Source of the DNA: Ascarosepion bandense
Lineage: Eukaryota > Mollusca > Cephalopoda > Sepiida > Sepiidae
Length of the DNA: 64,000 bases
Assembly (NCBI GenBank): GCA_037127315.1
Contig: JBBBDQ010001028.1
Coordinates: forward strand, 2,232,001-2,296,000
Reading direction: 5' to 3'
Every line of letters begins with the position of its first letter. Position 1 is the first letter of the stretch. The translations under genes were made by a program, and so were the position numbers. The notes beneath the pieces are model-generated. The model did not search any database. It saw only the letters and a program-made list of their open reading frames with translations, and was not told the origin of the DNA. Positions 47,886 to 59,094 of the stretch are shown piece by piece.

Positions 47886-48723
47886 TTGAACTGATGAAAT
47901 ATTGAGCACATATTTGGAAAACTTTTGACGAGCAGCTTACCTCCTAGAATTTTCAGTTGATAGAAAGACATTGTTATTGATTTGTTAGGTGAAAAAGGAG
48001 AATTAGAAAAGAAAATGGAACATTGAAACAGAAATTGCTAAATAATTATTTACTGCAATTTCGGACTTTTCCTTTGTTAGCTACAAACCGGCACTGTTTT
48101 CTTTTTGTTCATGAGACAGAAAATATTGGTGCACAAATCACTAGAACAAATAAAAACAAACAAATGTATATATCTATTACCAGTTTCTCTATTTTTTATC
48201 AGCATTGGAGCCGAGGTAGTTGTGTTTTGTTTTGGTGCTTGTAGTTCGTAACTAAGCACAGCTTTTTCAGTACAAAACAAGATTGGCGCTAATTTTCTCA
48301 CTTCCATAGTAGTCAATTCATTATTAGTTTGTTGCATACAGATCGACCAGTCCAGCTGTTAACATAAAATATTATCTCTCTCTCTCTCACGCACGCGCGC
48401 GCACACACACACACATATTTATACGTGAGAGGGAGACGTGGAGAGAAAGTGAAGAATATTTGATAAAAGTACTATTTATTAGTACCATTTATGATGAGAA
48501 ACCATAAATTGCTGATAGTTGAAGATTAAATCTTTTCTTAAAACTTAACAATTCACTAGTTGTCTTTTGAGAAAGCTTTGCAGACCGTTCAAGATAAAAG
48601 AAACACAATTTGTCTGCTTGAGAAGAAAATAGCATACAGAGATATACAATATGACTCAACTGAAAAAACAAAGATTCAATATTAGCTCTTTTATTTTACA
48701 CAGAGCATCGTTTTGAGCATTAG
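47886..48723. other. No gene seen
   Basis: A short CT/CA run at 48370-48418; nothing else recognised. Confidence 0.55.
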
Positions 48724-48900
48724 GGATGTGCGTTGTGGTGCAGTAGATATCGGCTCAGAACAAGAAATTGGGGAGCCGAGTTCGAATTCTAGTTGCATTC
48801 ACTTACGCGGAAATGCTCTTAGGAAAAGTATTCATTCGACGCTTCTCCCTCTATCCATAGCTAAATAGCAGGACAGATTGGGTTCTAAAAGTCTCTATAA
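48724..48900 (+). mobile_element. tRNA-derived SINE, copy D
   Basis: Begins GGGATGTGCGTTGTGGTGCA, box A region GTGGTGCAGTAG, then ATCGGCTCAGAACAAGAAAT, box B GAGTTCGAATTC, and the body to about ACAGATTGGGTTCTA. The 3' tail is missing. This copy defines the 5' end of the family head. Confidence 0.88.
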
Positions 48901-49568
48901 TGGATAATCATATCTTCGTAAATGCTTTGCTTTATATTATTTAATAATTTTTTAAGAAATGTATTAAACCCGACATATTTTAATTTGTTTTTTCTATAAA
49001 AAATAAATAGAATGTTTAATAAAAAAAATAACATAACTTCTACTCAAATATGAGTATCCATAAAAATGACGTTTAAATAAAAACATATTTATTTTCTATT
49101 AATCTTAAAAATAGCTATAGAAGTGGCCGAGAGAGCTTGGGACAAGAAAATTATGGATAATTATTATACTTCTTAACAAAACAGAAAAATGTTAGAATGC
49201 TGGAAAAAATTAATAAAAATAATTGGTTTCCTTGGACGTATTTATATTTGAAAGAAAGTTTACTGTCAAAATATACATTAGCACTCACATACACACAAAC
49301 ATACACATACACACACATACACACACACACGGTTGGAACGTTAATTCATTTGTTGATAATATCGACCTGGCGAAACGAGCCCAGCATACGAAAACAATAA
49401 GAAGGTCCTGAAAACCTGACCACACATGAGTGAAATTTTGTACACATAAATTTTTCGATATCCGTTGATAATTGTGCTAGCATGAAATTGTATGTCATCG
49501 TGACTTAGGGTTTAATCGTTCTGGCCTTGTTTAATTATTGATCACTTCAAATTCTGCTCACTTTCTCT

Positions 49569-49609
<41 letters not shown>

Positions 49610-49736
49610 AAAGACCTGCTTAGCATAATTGCAGAATGAATCAGTTTGGCTCTGTTTAAGAGGCCCAAATTAGGTGTCAGCAACAGGGATACCTAGCTAT
49701 CTTAGCAAATGTTTATACACCGAAACGAGCAACCAC

Positions 49737-49795
<59 letters not shown>

Positions 49796-50224
49796 TAATT
49801 ATGTCATATCAGAAGACGAAGAGAATAATCCAAAAAGATCTATTTAATATGAAATATTAAAGAGATAGATCCATATAGAAATCTCAATTATCCAGAGCAA
49901 TATGATAACAGGAAAACTCAATGCATCATAAAGCGGTTATAGAGTATAATTTATTTCGATGGGTAAGTTTTAGTACCCATCTGATTAGAGCACAAAACAC
50001 AAATTGTTCAATTTTATGACAACATTAAAAAAAAGGATGCGAAGCAGCATGATCCAGTAAATAATTTTTCCGGGTGTTATAAATTTAATATCACAAATGG
50101 CCCGAGGGGTCAATGTAAATAAAATCATTTATTTGCAGAGACAATGTGTATTTTTATGTGTATTTTTTTTCCTAAAGATCCCCGATAAAGCGTTTTAAAT
50201 TCATACGATCATATATATAATCAT
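48901..50224. repeat. Gene-free stretch rich in microsatellites
   Basis: CA array 49266-49331, CT array about 49560-49607, TA array 49739-49793; the rest is AT-rich with no gene seen. Confidence 0.7.
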
Positions 50225-50268
50225 CCGCAGACAGTTCTGTTTCGCTGTATCACAGCTCATCAGTACGG
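50225..50268 (-). ncRNA. Hammerhead ribozyme, complete core
   Basis: On the minus strand, 5' to 3': CCGTA (stem I), CTGATGA (core), GCTGT-GAT-ACAGC (stem II, 5 bp, 3-nt loop), GAAA (core), CAG-AA-CTG (stem III, 3 bp, 2-nt loop), TC (cleavage dinucleotide), TGCGG (stem I, pairs with CCGTA including one G-U). Every invariant core base is present. This fold cleaves its own backbone after the C. The very short stem III is like the small hammerheads of Penelope-like elements, which are known to work better as dimers. Confidence 0.92.
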
Positions 50269-50271
50269 TTA

Positions 50272-50351
50272 GACGCCGATTGCTTTTTAACCCATGATTG
50301 AAACCCGATCTAATCGGCGTCAGTCGGCGATTCTACCTCTGGGCTATGGGC
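50272..50351 (-). other. tRNA-like sequence and hairpin upstream of the hammerhead
   Basis: The minus strand from 50351 reads GCCCATAGCCCAGAGGTAGA, containing an exact match to the box A consensus (TAGCCCAGAGG). It continues to GGGTTTCAATC, a box B-like word with one extra base, and CATGGGTT. The ends can pair as an acceptor-like stem (GCCCAT with ATGGGT). The ~63-nt length is short for a tRNA. Bases 50312-50321 and 50272-50281 form a perfect 10-bp inverted repeat linking the tRNA-like part to the ribozyme leader. It may be a pol III promoter for a ribozyme-bearing SINE. Confidence 0.55.
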
Positions 50352-50372
50352 GTTCGGTAGACGCTTGATGTA

Positions 50373-50492
50373 AAGAAGTTTGTCACTTAACTGAGCTGAG
50401 TTATGCCGACTTCAAAGTTTCGTGAAGGCACCATTGTGACGTCCTCACTCTCCAGATTTTTTTCTCCATCAGTTAAGTAACAAACTTTTCTT
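50373..50492. repeat. Inverted repeat, ~22-bp arms
   Basis: AAGAAGTTTGTCACTTAACT at 50373 and its near-complement at 50469-50492 (one mismatch, one 2-nt gap). Confidence 0.8.
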
Positions 50493-50648
50493 CATTAAAA
50501 ATAATTTTTGATTTGGAATAAGAAATGTACTAACGATTTTTTCAAAATTCACTATTTTTCATTCTTTTTTCAAAAGAAATTCCAGCAATAAGTTTCATTA
50601 TTTTAAACACATACAAATACACATATGTATACTTTTCTCTCTTTCGTC

Positions 50649-50690
50649 TTTGATCTGATGAAGCCTTAACTGTCGAAATGCATAATCAAA
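50649..50690 (+). ncRNA. Hammerhead motif, Penelope type, weak stem II
   Basis: TTTGAT (stem I), CTGATGA (core), a 13-nt stem II region with poor pairing, GAAA (core), TGCA (self-complementary stem III with no loop), TA (cleavage site), ATCAAA (stem I, perfect 6-bp partner). A loop-less palindromic stem III cannot close within one molecule, but two copies could pair as a dimer. Activity is doubtful because stem II is eroded. Confidence 0.7.
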
Positions 50691-50750
50691 TCTTCTCTTT
50701 TCATGCAATATTTCCATTTAGCAAATTAATAACTTTATATATATAGTGAT

Positions 50751-50754
<4 letters not shown>

Positions 50755-50809
<55 letters not shown>
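50755..50809. repeat. (GA)n microsatellite
   Basis: Uninterrupted GA array. Confidence 0.96.
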
Positions 50810-50812
<3 letters not shown>

Positions 50813-51393
50813 TTGTATCCTGTCTGAAATATCTACTATCTGAACCAGTGCTAAGGGATAAAAGTCCAAATAAAATATTAAGATTTCCAATACTGTTGTG
50901 TACGTTTCGCTATAATTACTTGTGATGAACACTAAAATAAATTTTGAAAATTAAATATGATTGCTCGAAAGAAAGCTTAGCTTCAAGATTCCATTAAATT
51001 CATGACGTCAAGCGGACAACGACGGTCATAGAAAGCATAAATATGATTACATTATATCGAAATTAAACAATAATTATTTTTACAGCGACGAATGTTGACT
51101 AGTTATATACGTAACAGTCATAATTCTGTTATTGAAAGAAAAGACAAAAACAATTGTTTTATATTGATGGCTGAACATTGACACGAATTTAAAATGTAGA
51201 AAAGGATTGATTAAGCCTATCGTATAAGGAATTTCATTTTCTCTCCTTCACAGAACAAGAATCGTTAATCTGCTGGTAAAATGTTTTCAACAAAGAATTC
51301 TTGATTGTGGGAAGAATATTGAATTAGACAGTTCGTTAAATTGTTTATAACACTTGAAGAAAATTATTTGAATTGAAGCTTTGTATGATTACA

Positions 51394-51394
<1 letters not shown>
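50810..51394. other. No gene seen
   Basis: AT-rich spacer. Confidence 0.6.
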
Positions 51395-51437
<43 letters not shown>

Positions 51438-51496
51438 TGAGAGAGAGAAACAGAGGGAGAGAGAGAGAGAGAGACAAAGACACACACACACACAAC
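51395..51496. repeat. (TA)n, (GA)n and (CA)n cluster
   Basis: TA array to 51437, GA-rich run to about 51473, short CA run to 51495. Confidence 0.93.
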
Positions 51497-51949
51497 CGAA
51501 ACTAATGGCTCCTATTTATTTTCACAGAAGCCGCAACGGAAACAGGGAACCCAATAACACGTCTGGATGGAGCAAGATTAAAGTTACAAAACACTATTTT
51601 TCTACGTAGTAACCATCACTAAGTACAAAAGCCAGCATGTGTGTAGGTACCTTTAAAGAAAAACGATATCAATTTTTTCAGATACATTTGTAAAAGTGAA
51701 AAAACGCCTTCTTGAAGATTTTATTTTATTTTTAATTTCAAGCTAATAGAACACATTTAATATTTCCAGTATACAAAATACTTTGCTGAATTTCAAACTG
51801 AGTTTAAATGGGTTGTAATGAGTTGCTTTTTTATTATCAGTGATTTTGCTAAAATAGTCCATATTGACAAAGCTATAAACATGGTAAAATAACATCTTTC
51901 AAAAATAAAATATACTTTTCTGAAACTTAAATTTAGGCTAGATTAACTG
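51497..51949. other. No gene seen
   Basis: AT-rich spacer. Confidence 0.6.
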
Positions 51950-52312
51950 ATTTTACCCTGAGCAAGACAGTAACACTAGTAGTGCGCAGGTGGTTATAAT
52001 AAGAGAAAAGGAAAGAGAAACAATTTGGGAGCAAATTACCGTGGATGTTAAAGAAAGGATGAGAAAAAGATGGGAATCAAGGAGATAGAAGATGGCAAAT
52101 GACGTTGCACGTAAACATTTGGAAATTGTAGCTATATGGGAAGTAAGTATACTGAATAGAGTTCCGCAGGCGGAAGATGCAAGAAAAGAAAATGCTAGTC
52201 TTCTACTCTAATTTCGATTGAAAAAGGGTGGGATCTAGATGACAATATAGTAGCACGAGTAAATTAATGTGGCCGGGGCATGGGAGAAAAAAGCTCATCA
52301 GAGCTTATAAAT
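51950..52312 (-). pseudogene. Jockey/CR1-like LINE 3' end
   Basis: Minus-strand reading: SDELFFSPMP near 52285, SRSHPFSIEIRVED at about 52195-52240, HFLFLHLPPAELYSV, and the CNVICHLLS segment corresponding to CNVNRYLLS. It ends near 51950 in GGGTAAAATCAGTT, matching the terminal words of the other copies. 5'-truncated and inactive. It abuts the ORF1 remnant on the other strand. Confidence 0.8.
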
Positions 52313-52332
52313 TATTTTAATAAAAATAAAAA

Positions 52333-53398
52333 ATGGAAAAAATTCCTGTAAAATTTCATTATTTTACCGAGGAAGCCACCAGCATTGAGGAGCAGCCGAC
52401 GACCGCGGAAGTCAGCAGCACCGAGGAGCAGCCGACGGCCGAGGAAGCTAGCAGCAGTGAGAAGCAGCAGTCGACGACTGAGGAAGTCAGCAGCACCGAG
52501 GAGCAGCCGACGACCAGGAAGTCAGTACAGCAGCCAGCAGCCAGCAGCCAGCAGCCAGGACCAGCACCCTCCCACGCTGTCAGCAACAATGATCAGCAAC
52601 TTTCCTGTGGCTGGGAGACCCCGCCAACCTGTCTACTGAATCTTCAGGACATTCGCAAGAGAGCTGAAGATTATACGCACCTGATTCGACGCCGAAGATG
52701 TCGAAAAATGTGGTTTCAGGACCGTCACTGTCATTTTCATGGACAAGCAAACAAGAAAAGTTTGTTGTTCATCTAAAGGCAATGTCAACAAGACCTTCAC
52801 AACCCTTGGGTTTATTCCCCAGCAGATCATCCGTGGTGTTGGGTCTTACACAGGGGACGTGATAATGCCCACAGCTGATGATTGTATGGCCATGTTCAAA
52901 CAGAGAGTTGATCACCAAAGACATCATCCTCCGGACCGAATACAGGAGCCTGAGGAAGACAACAGTGGCTGCCTATTCCTGCCCATGTAAAATGCAAAGC
53001 GCTGTCTGTTTTTGTTTAAACTGTTCGGCGAGATTCTAAGCGTATCTTTGGATCTTAAGCTTGAGGCATGGATCTTCAACATCATGTTATCTAGACAAGC
53101 CTTCAGCTCCATCCCCAGCGCTTTGGACATCGGTGGTCGGTCAGTGTCAGTGCTACTAGAAAGCTGGAAGTGCAGCAAGACTGGCCACCTGGCCCCTTCA
53201 TGTACTGATAAAAAAAACTCTGGCTCACAACCTGCCACCGACCAAGCACCCACTATGACCACCACAAAGACCAGTTACTTTGAATGGTCGAGGTCTGAGG
53301 TCGGAGTCACGCAGGGCGAGACGTGTACGTTAAATTCAGTATCTCGGGGTGAATGTCTGTTGTTTACGGGTGACCCATCTGATTGTCAGCGACTGTGA
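52333..53398 (+). pseudogene. LINE ORF1/gag-like protein with CCHC knuckle, frameshifted
   Basis: Three overlapping frames make one damaged protein. 52333-52776 gives an acidic low-complexity N-terminus with repeats of the pattern SSTEEQPT(T)xEE (about residues 14-62), a Gln/Ala/Pro linker, then RAEDYTHLIRR. 52739-52990 continues MDKQTRKVCCSSKGNVNKTF and GFIPQQIIRGVGSYTGDVIM. 53012-53398 has FKLFGEILSVSLDLK, AFSSIPSALDIGGRSVSVLL and a zinc-knuckle-like KCSKTGHLAPSC. That block resembles ORF1 proteins partnered with Tx1-type ORF2, which bind the element's RNA. The first Cys of the CCHC is Ser (AGC for TGC). No ORF2 follows; the nearest Tx1 ORF2 is at 40-43 kb on the other strand. Family naming is by pattern recognition. 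Confidence 0.7.
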
Positions 53399-53657
53399 AG
53401 ATATTCTGTCAAGGAGGTTTCGCCTCTTCTCAGCCTATTATGATATCCGCTCCAGAGATGTTTCTTGGCTGATCATCAGGTCTTTGATGGCGACGTGTGC
53501 CCTTGTGTTCGCTGATCTGGAGGGCAGGTTTTAATTTCTGAACCCAAATGGCAGACGAATCTAGTTTAGAGGTGTCTATTCAATAAGGAGATAGATGGGG
53601 TTATATTTGTTAAAATACTTTTTTTTAGAAATATAATTTTTATTACCATCATTGTTA
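53399..53657. other. Region between the ORF1 remnant and the ribozyme
   Basis: GC content falls sharply near 53540; nothing coding recognised. Confidence 0.5.
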
Positions 53658-53716
53658 ACTACCTGATGAGACATTGTTCTTTCAATGTCGAAACAAAATG
53701 TACAATTTGTAGTAGT
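53658..53716 (+). ncRNA. Hammerhead ribozyme, complete core, long stem II
   Basis: ACTAC (stem I, 53658-53662), CTGATGA (53663-53669), GACATTG-TTCTTT-CAATGTC (stem II, 7 perfect pairs), GAAA (53690-53693), CAAA-8 nt-TTTG (stem III, 4 pairs, possibly extended by one across a mismatch), TA (53710-53711), GTAGT (stem I, 5 perfect pairs). All invariant core bases are present, in type I order, with cleavage expected after A53711. Unlike the Penelope-type motifs, stem III has a real loop, so it could cleave as a single molecule. Confidence 0.93.
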
Positions 53717-53753
53717 CTAGTTTTTCGCATCTTTTAACTTAATAAGTAATGAT

Positions 53754-53754
<1 letters not shown>

Positions 53755-53808
<54 letters not shown>
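53755..53808. repeat. (CTAT)n array
   Basis: Perfect CTAT units about 40 bp after the hammerhead. Confidence 0.97.
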
Positions 53809-53810
<2 letters not shown>

Positions 53811-55029
53811 ATTTCTTGACTTTATGGACGAAAATTAATGAAGTCTTTTCACGAATGTTATATACCTGGCAACATCATTCTGGTAACAGTCCTCATGCAT
53901 GTGCTTGTGAAGCCTGAAGTTGAACAGTGGTGTACTTATTACCACTTTCAAGACAGATGGTTACATGACGTAGTGAGATAATCCGAAGCAGTGAGGTCTC
54001 GTTGTTGTAAGTTTTCGTTATCTTAGTAAAATGGAAAACTGACTGTAACGTTCTGCCTCTTCATAGAAAGACCTTTCCAGCAACGCGGCTGAACTTAAAA
54101 AGTTTGATTTAGGTCACACGAGTTTGTGTTTGCATTTCATAATCTTTATTATTTTTATAAAACTTAACAGAGTCCCTATCTTCCTATCCCTACGATGATT
54201 CTTTCATTTTCCTGTAGAGTTCAAATGGAAATCGTCAGTTTAAAAATATAACAGAAAGTAGAATTTTGCATTATTCTATTTTTTAATAATAGTAGTAATG
54301 AATAAATAATGTTTATGGATATCTGTTAACTTTGATTTGATTCTCTGCGGTTTTGTTAAATCGTGAATTCAGGAATACACTGAACTGAGTCAGTTCGTGG
54401 GAGAAGGTGTGTTCTCAATATGTTAGATTTTAAACATTGTAGGTGAGTTAGCTGGCCGAACCAGTCCTCATGACATCATGCGTCATATACAATAGTGATT
54501 GTCTCTGCCAGGGACTTTGTCGAATATTTTTCAAAACATGTTGAGTCGTACCGGCTGCTTGTGGGTGTGTATAATTTGCCTTTCAATTGTAGGAATGGCA
54601 GAACGTGTTGAATAATATTTTATAAGTCTTCAGTTACATCATCATTCTTTCCACGTATGTTGTTTTATTCGACAAGCAATCACAGGAAAAAGCTTGATAT
54701 AAAAATAATCATTAATACGACTATATTTTATGTAATGCATAAGGTCCCTCTGCCGTTTGAAATTTATTAAAATTATAAAGATATGCTGCAGTATGTTTTA
54801 TGTTTTTTTTTATTTTTGCATCCCACACACTTTTAGTTTTGTTTTTTGAATGCATAAGAAAACATTTTCATTTAATTATTATATAAATATTTGGAAAATG
54901 ACACACACCCTTCAAGAATTCAGCAACTGATATATTCATATACTACTTCTCATCTATTGTGGCCCAGTGCTTCTATATAAGTCAATATTAACCAATTTTA
55001 ATCATCCTTAGACTCACCGACAACATGAA
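53809..55029. other. No gene seen
   Basis: AT-rich spacer. Confidence 0.55.
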
Positions 55030-55815
55030 TTTCAGCAGGGTCTTAGAATATAAATTTGGTATCTATGATGCTGACACAAGTATTTAATCTTTTCTTAATA
55101 TTAATAGTAAGTATCATACGTTCAATAATTCGTTAAATTGGTGGCTGATTTAATAAAAATGACTCACAAACTGTTGTTAACTTGCACAAGGAATGGCGTG
55201 TTGATGTTAATACCTCCAAAACAAAACTGCTCGCTTTTAATCATCTGAGAGAAGCCATTTTGGCTTTCATCTGCATAGTTGTTGTTAATCTCCAAGAGAG
55301 TGACTCATTACGCCTTTTTGAACTAACGTTTACTGCTGACATTAAGTGAAAAGAATATATTGAATCAATTGCCAAGTCTGCAACTAGGAAAGTTGCTTCA
55401 TCGTGCCGTATTACATAATTTTTCTCGTCGGAATTTATCTTACACGTTTATAAGTCTACTATTCGTCAATGTCTTGAATATTTTTGGTATGCCTGATACT
55501 CATGCTATATATTTAGATATTCGTGATAAAATACAAAGAAGGATCTGCAATGTTATATGTTCTGACTTGGCACATCGGCTTCAGTCACTTTCCCATTACC
55601 GTAACATGTGCCTTTTCTATAAATACTTTCATGGTAATTGTTCTGATGATCTAATCTCAATGGAATCTAGGCTTTCTGAATTTAGCCGTAGTACTAGTTT
55701 GATGGCAAGGTTTCACCATTTTGCAGTTGAAATGGACAGATGTAACCGAAAAATCTTATACTAATAGTTTCTTTCTATCGCACTCCTCGCTTGTGACGGC
55801 ATGAAAATCTGTTTA
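55030..55815 (+). pseudogene. Jockey/CR1-like LINE, RT thumb and C-terminal end
   Basis: Frame pieces: HKEWRVDVNTSKTKLLAFNH at about 55185-55245, LQESDSLRLFELTFTADIK near 55290-55350, then the frame 55360-55764 with IYLDIRDKIQRRICNVI, LAHRLQSLSHYRNMCLFYKY (part) and NCSDDLISMESRLSEFSRST, HHFAVEMDRCNRKILY. This is downstream of the RT catalytic box in jockey-type ORF2; the box itself is lost. The 405-base open frame is the longest undamaged jockey piece here, but it begins at an internal Met and lacks the final residues. Confidence 0.87.
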
Positions 55816-58800
55816 TGTTATATATCCTGTCGCGTTTGGCATATACTGCTGCTGCTGAAACCCAATCGACCTGAATACCAACGACCAACACGATCAACGT
55901 ATATATAAAAATATTAACATTCTGTTTATTCTCTTCAGTAATGGTTGTGTGTAGAGGGTAGTAGTCAGAGGGAGCACGTACATACGAGGTAGAGATGTGC
56001 TGGAGTTGTCTTCTTTCTCCTCTGGCTTCATCATTTTTTTGATCCGTGACAATCTAGGTCTATCGAGCTTCACCTAATTACGCAATCTCTGGATAGGCCC
56101 ACTTATCGATTATTGCCTTTGGCCATTCACATTCCTGTTTTTCCCATTGTTCGATTTTGAAAAGTCCACCTCCACGCACACTTTTCTTTTTTTGTTTCTG
56201 TCGCCAACAACTATATTTATGTTGGCTTACTAAAATATAATTCATTCCTTTAATGTAAGCTTAATTTAGTGGGTCACAAGCCACATTCCTTTCCTCATTT
56301 CCGGCCTTGAACGTTTTTTTCTGCATTGTTCGCTTCTCTGGACGAAATAATTTAATGTAAATTATATTGAGTCTTTGACACAATACGCTTTTTATTTTTC
56401 TGCATTCTAGTTTCAACTATCAAAATATCAAATATCATCGCCTGCCTTTTTTGTATTTGACTGAAATAGTAATTATTTAATGTAAAGTATATTCTGTAGG
56501 TCACAAACAACATTCTTTTTCCTATTGTTTTATATTTCATGACCTTGAAAACCGGCGTTTTTGAGGTAATACACTTTTTAATTTTCTGCATTCTCGTTTG
56601 ATTGAAATCATCGGCTGTTTTTATTCGCCTTTGTCAGAAATAATATTTATTTAAGGTCAGTTATACTCTGTGGGTTCCCAGAATATATATAATTCCGGCT
56701 GTTTGCTTCCCAGTCAACTTTGATAATCAAAAACGGAAATGCAATGTGAAACGTTATCTTCTGTTTACTTAATCCCCGTTCTCCTATTGTTTTATCACTC
56801 TCTTAATAGTTTTTTTCTCATATTCTTGATCAATAACCTTATGTTTCCTTAGTGGCTTTATAGGGTGGCTAAGGGTGAAATGATTTAAAAAAGTGTGTTA
56901 ATAACGTTTGAATAATAAAATAATAATAGTCTTTCTCACGTTCTGTATGACCTTTGTGCTATCATAAGTCAAAATATAAACGCTATAGTTATATGCAGTT
57001 TGTCCATATTGTTTTAAAATACAAATTACGAGCAATGAAAAGACTTTTAATAGCAAATTGGATGAATGACAGTTCAGTTGGTCGCATCAGGAATAAGAGT
57101 TTGTTTTGGATGTACCGTTCTTCTGTCACCGATTTCAAAAAGATCTTTGATTACTGATTAATATAGATGCAACTTGCAGTGATTAATACAGATGCAACTT
57201 GTAGAATGACAATAACGTCAATGTTGAAGCAACGAGTAACCAGTTTGAAACAATTTTACTATCAAGCCAATTACTTTTATTAGATGTCCGAGTTAGTTGC
57301 ATATCTACTACTATCTCTAGTAATAGGTGTTCTTTAGATAAAAGTTAGGGTTTCGATTCTGAAATTAAGCAACTCTTCTTTATGTTTAAGATTAATCCAA
57401 CAACCATTTTCATACTCGACTTTGGTTCCGTTTCTGGAATAAACTGTGTAAATATCTTGACTTCAACATTTATGGAGATAAACAACAATAAATTTCTATT
57501 CTAATGATGATAAAACAGCATTTACTTTACACAAAAATACGTATTCTAACATCATCATTGTTCTTGTGTATACACTTAACTCGACGCTTCTCCAAAGATA
57601 ACAAACATTGAATATTATACAGCGAAGTTTTCAAACCAATATTTAGTTACTAACTCTTTCAAACGATATGTTATTGATCTACTGTCATATATTTCCAACC
57701 CTTGAATTGCAAAAATGTGCTTCCACCCAAATACTCCATCTAACGATCACTAAAACAATTAAATTCCTTGATCTCAACCATCTGTGTTAATTGAACATTG
57801 TTTTGAAAAGTTAATTAATTTTGGTTAGCATCAAAAACAGAATGTTAACTGAACGCAGTAATATTGATACTTATAAACACAAAACACACAAACACATACG
57901 GACAAGTGCAGATACACATACTTACGTGTGCTCCTTTTTATTTTTTTTTTCATCTTCTCAACTTCTTTCTTTTTTCGTCTTTATTTTGTCACTCATTTTT
58001 GTCTTATATTTTACTTTATTTATGGTTTTCTTTTTCCGTTTTATTTACTTCTTTTTTCTTTTCAGTCACATGTTAATTTGTTTCTGTTTCCACTCCCTTT
58101 TTCTTTCTTTCTTTCTTTCTTTTCTCCCGAGTAACCATTAAAAATCGAATATTGCTTTGCCATTGACTATTCAGCATCAAAGCTAATGAATTCTCTATCG
58201 TTTATGTAATACACAAAACCCCTTACATGTTAAAACATTCATTGAATATTGAACAATAAACGTTTAAATGTACAGAACGGCGACAGTGCAACCATTAAAA
58301 TACACCTTTCGTAATTTTTATTTGTCTACGATTTTATAGAATTTTTACTGAATTAAAATTGGAATTAAATAGAGCAAATTGCTATTTAAAATAAACATTA
58401 AAAACATCTAAAAACTACAAACTGAAATATACAAAGATGTTAGAGAAGTGATTGTGAACAAAACGTATTCATATAAATCTACCTGTAGACATACGGACAA
58501 GTGCATGTGCAGACGTGTGCACATACCCACATTATGGCATGTGTTCCACTTTGTACATTTGACCGAAAAATCGAATTTGTTATTAGTTCCTTTGCTACGC
58601 ATTGATCCATTTATTGTCCATATGAATATACCAGCCTTAACTAATATGTGAACATCGTATACTTTATGTTGCTTTTTTCACAATGTTGATAATATAACTG
58701 TAAAACGCAAAGTCAAGCAAAAATATAACAAAACGTCAGAGAAACATTTTGAAAAAGGAAGATTATCTTTCATGCCGATAAACATCAACGTTGCAATGTC

Positions 58801-59094
58801 GCCAACAGATAAGCATTTATTTATAACTGAGTTTATTAAACACGGGGAATTTGATATTAATTAAGTGGGACATTAACGGCTTCAACGTTTACATAAATGC
58901 AATGAATTTACACAAAGAACGTAAATAAACATTATTAATTTTACTCAGTTTGACATATATTTGAAATTGTACAATCGATTATAAAAATGCAAGCGAAATA
59001 ATCTTGCAATAATTTCTCAATGCATCACACTCCAGGAACACGTTGCTTTTAGTACTTTGAAAAAAATGAGTCAAAACGCAATGTGTATTTTTAA
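55816..59094. other. Gene-free stretch
   Basis: AT-rich; a 25-bp tandem duplication (TGATTAATATAGATGCAACT...) at about 57153-57203, and a T-rich tract at 57930-58130 whose Phe-rich open frames are artefacts. No domain or RNA gene recognised. Confidence 0.55.

Noticed and set aside
57821..58141. Overlapping Phe-rich frames resembling membrane proteins
   Set aside because: A T-rich tract read in three frames gives the same kind of product; no start context or domain.
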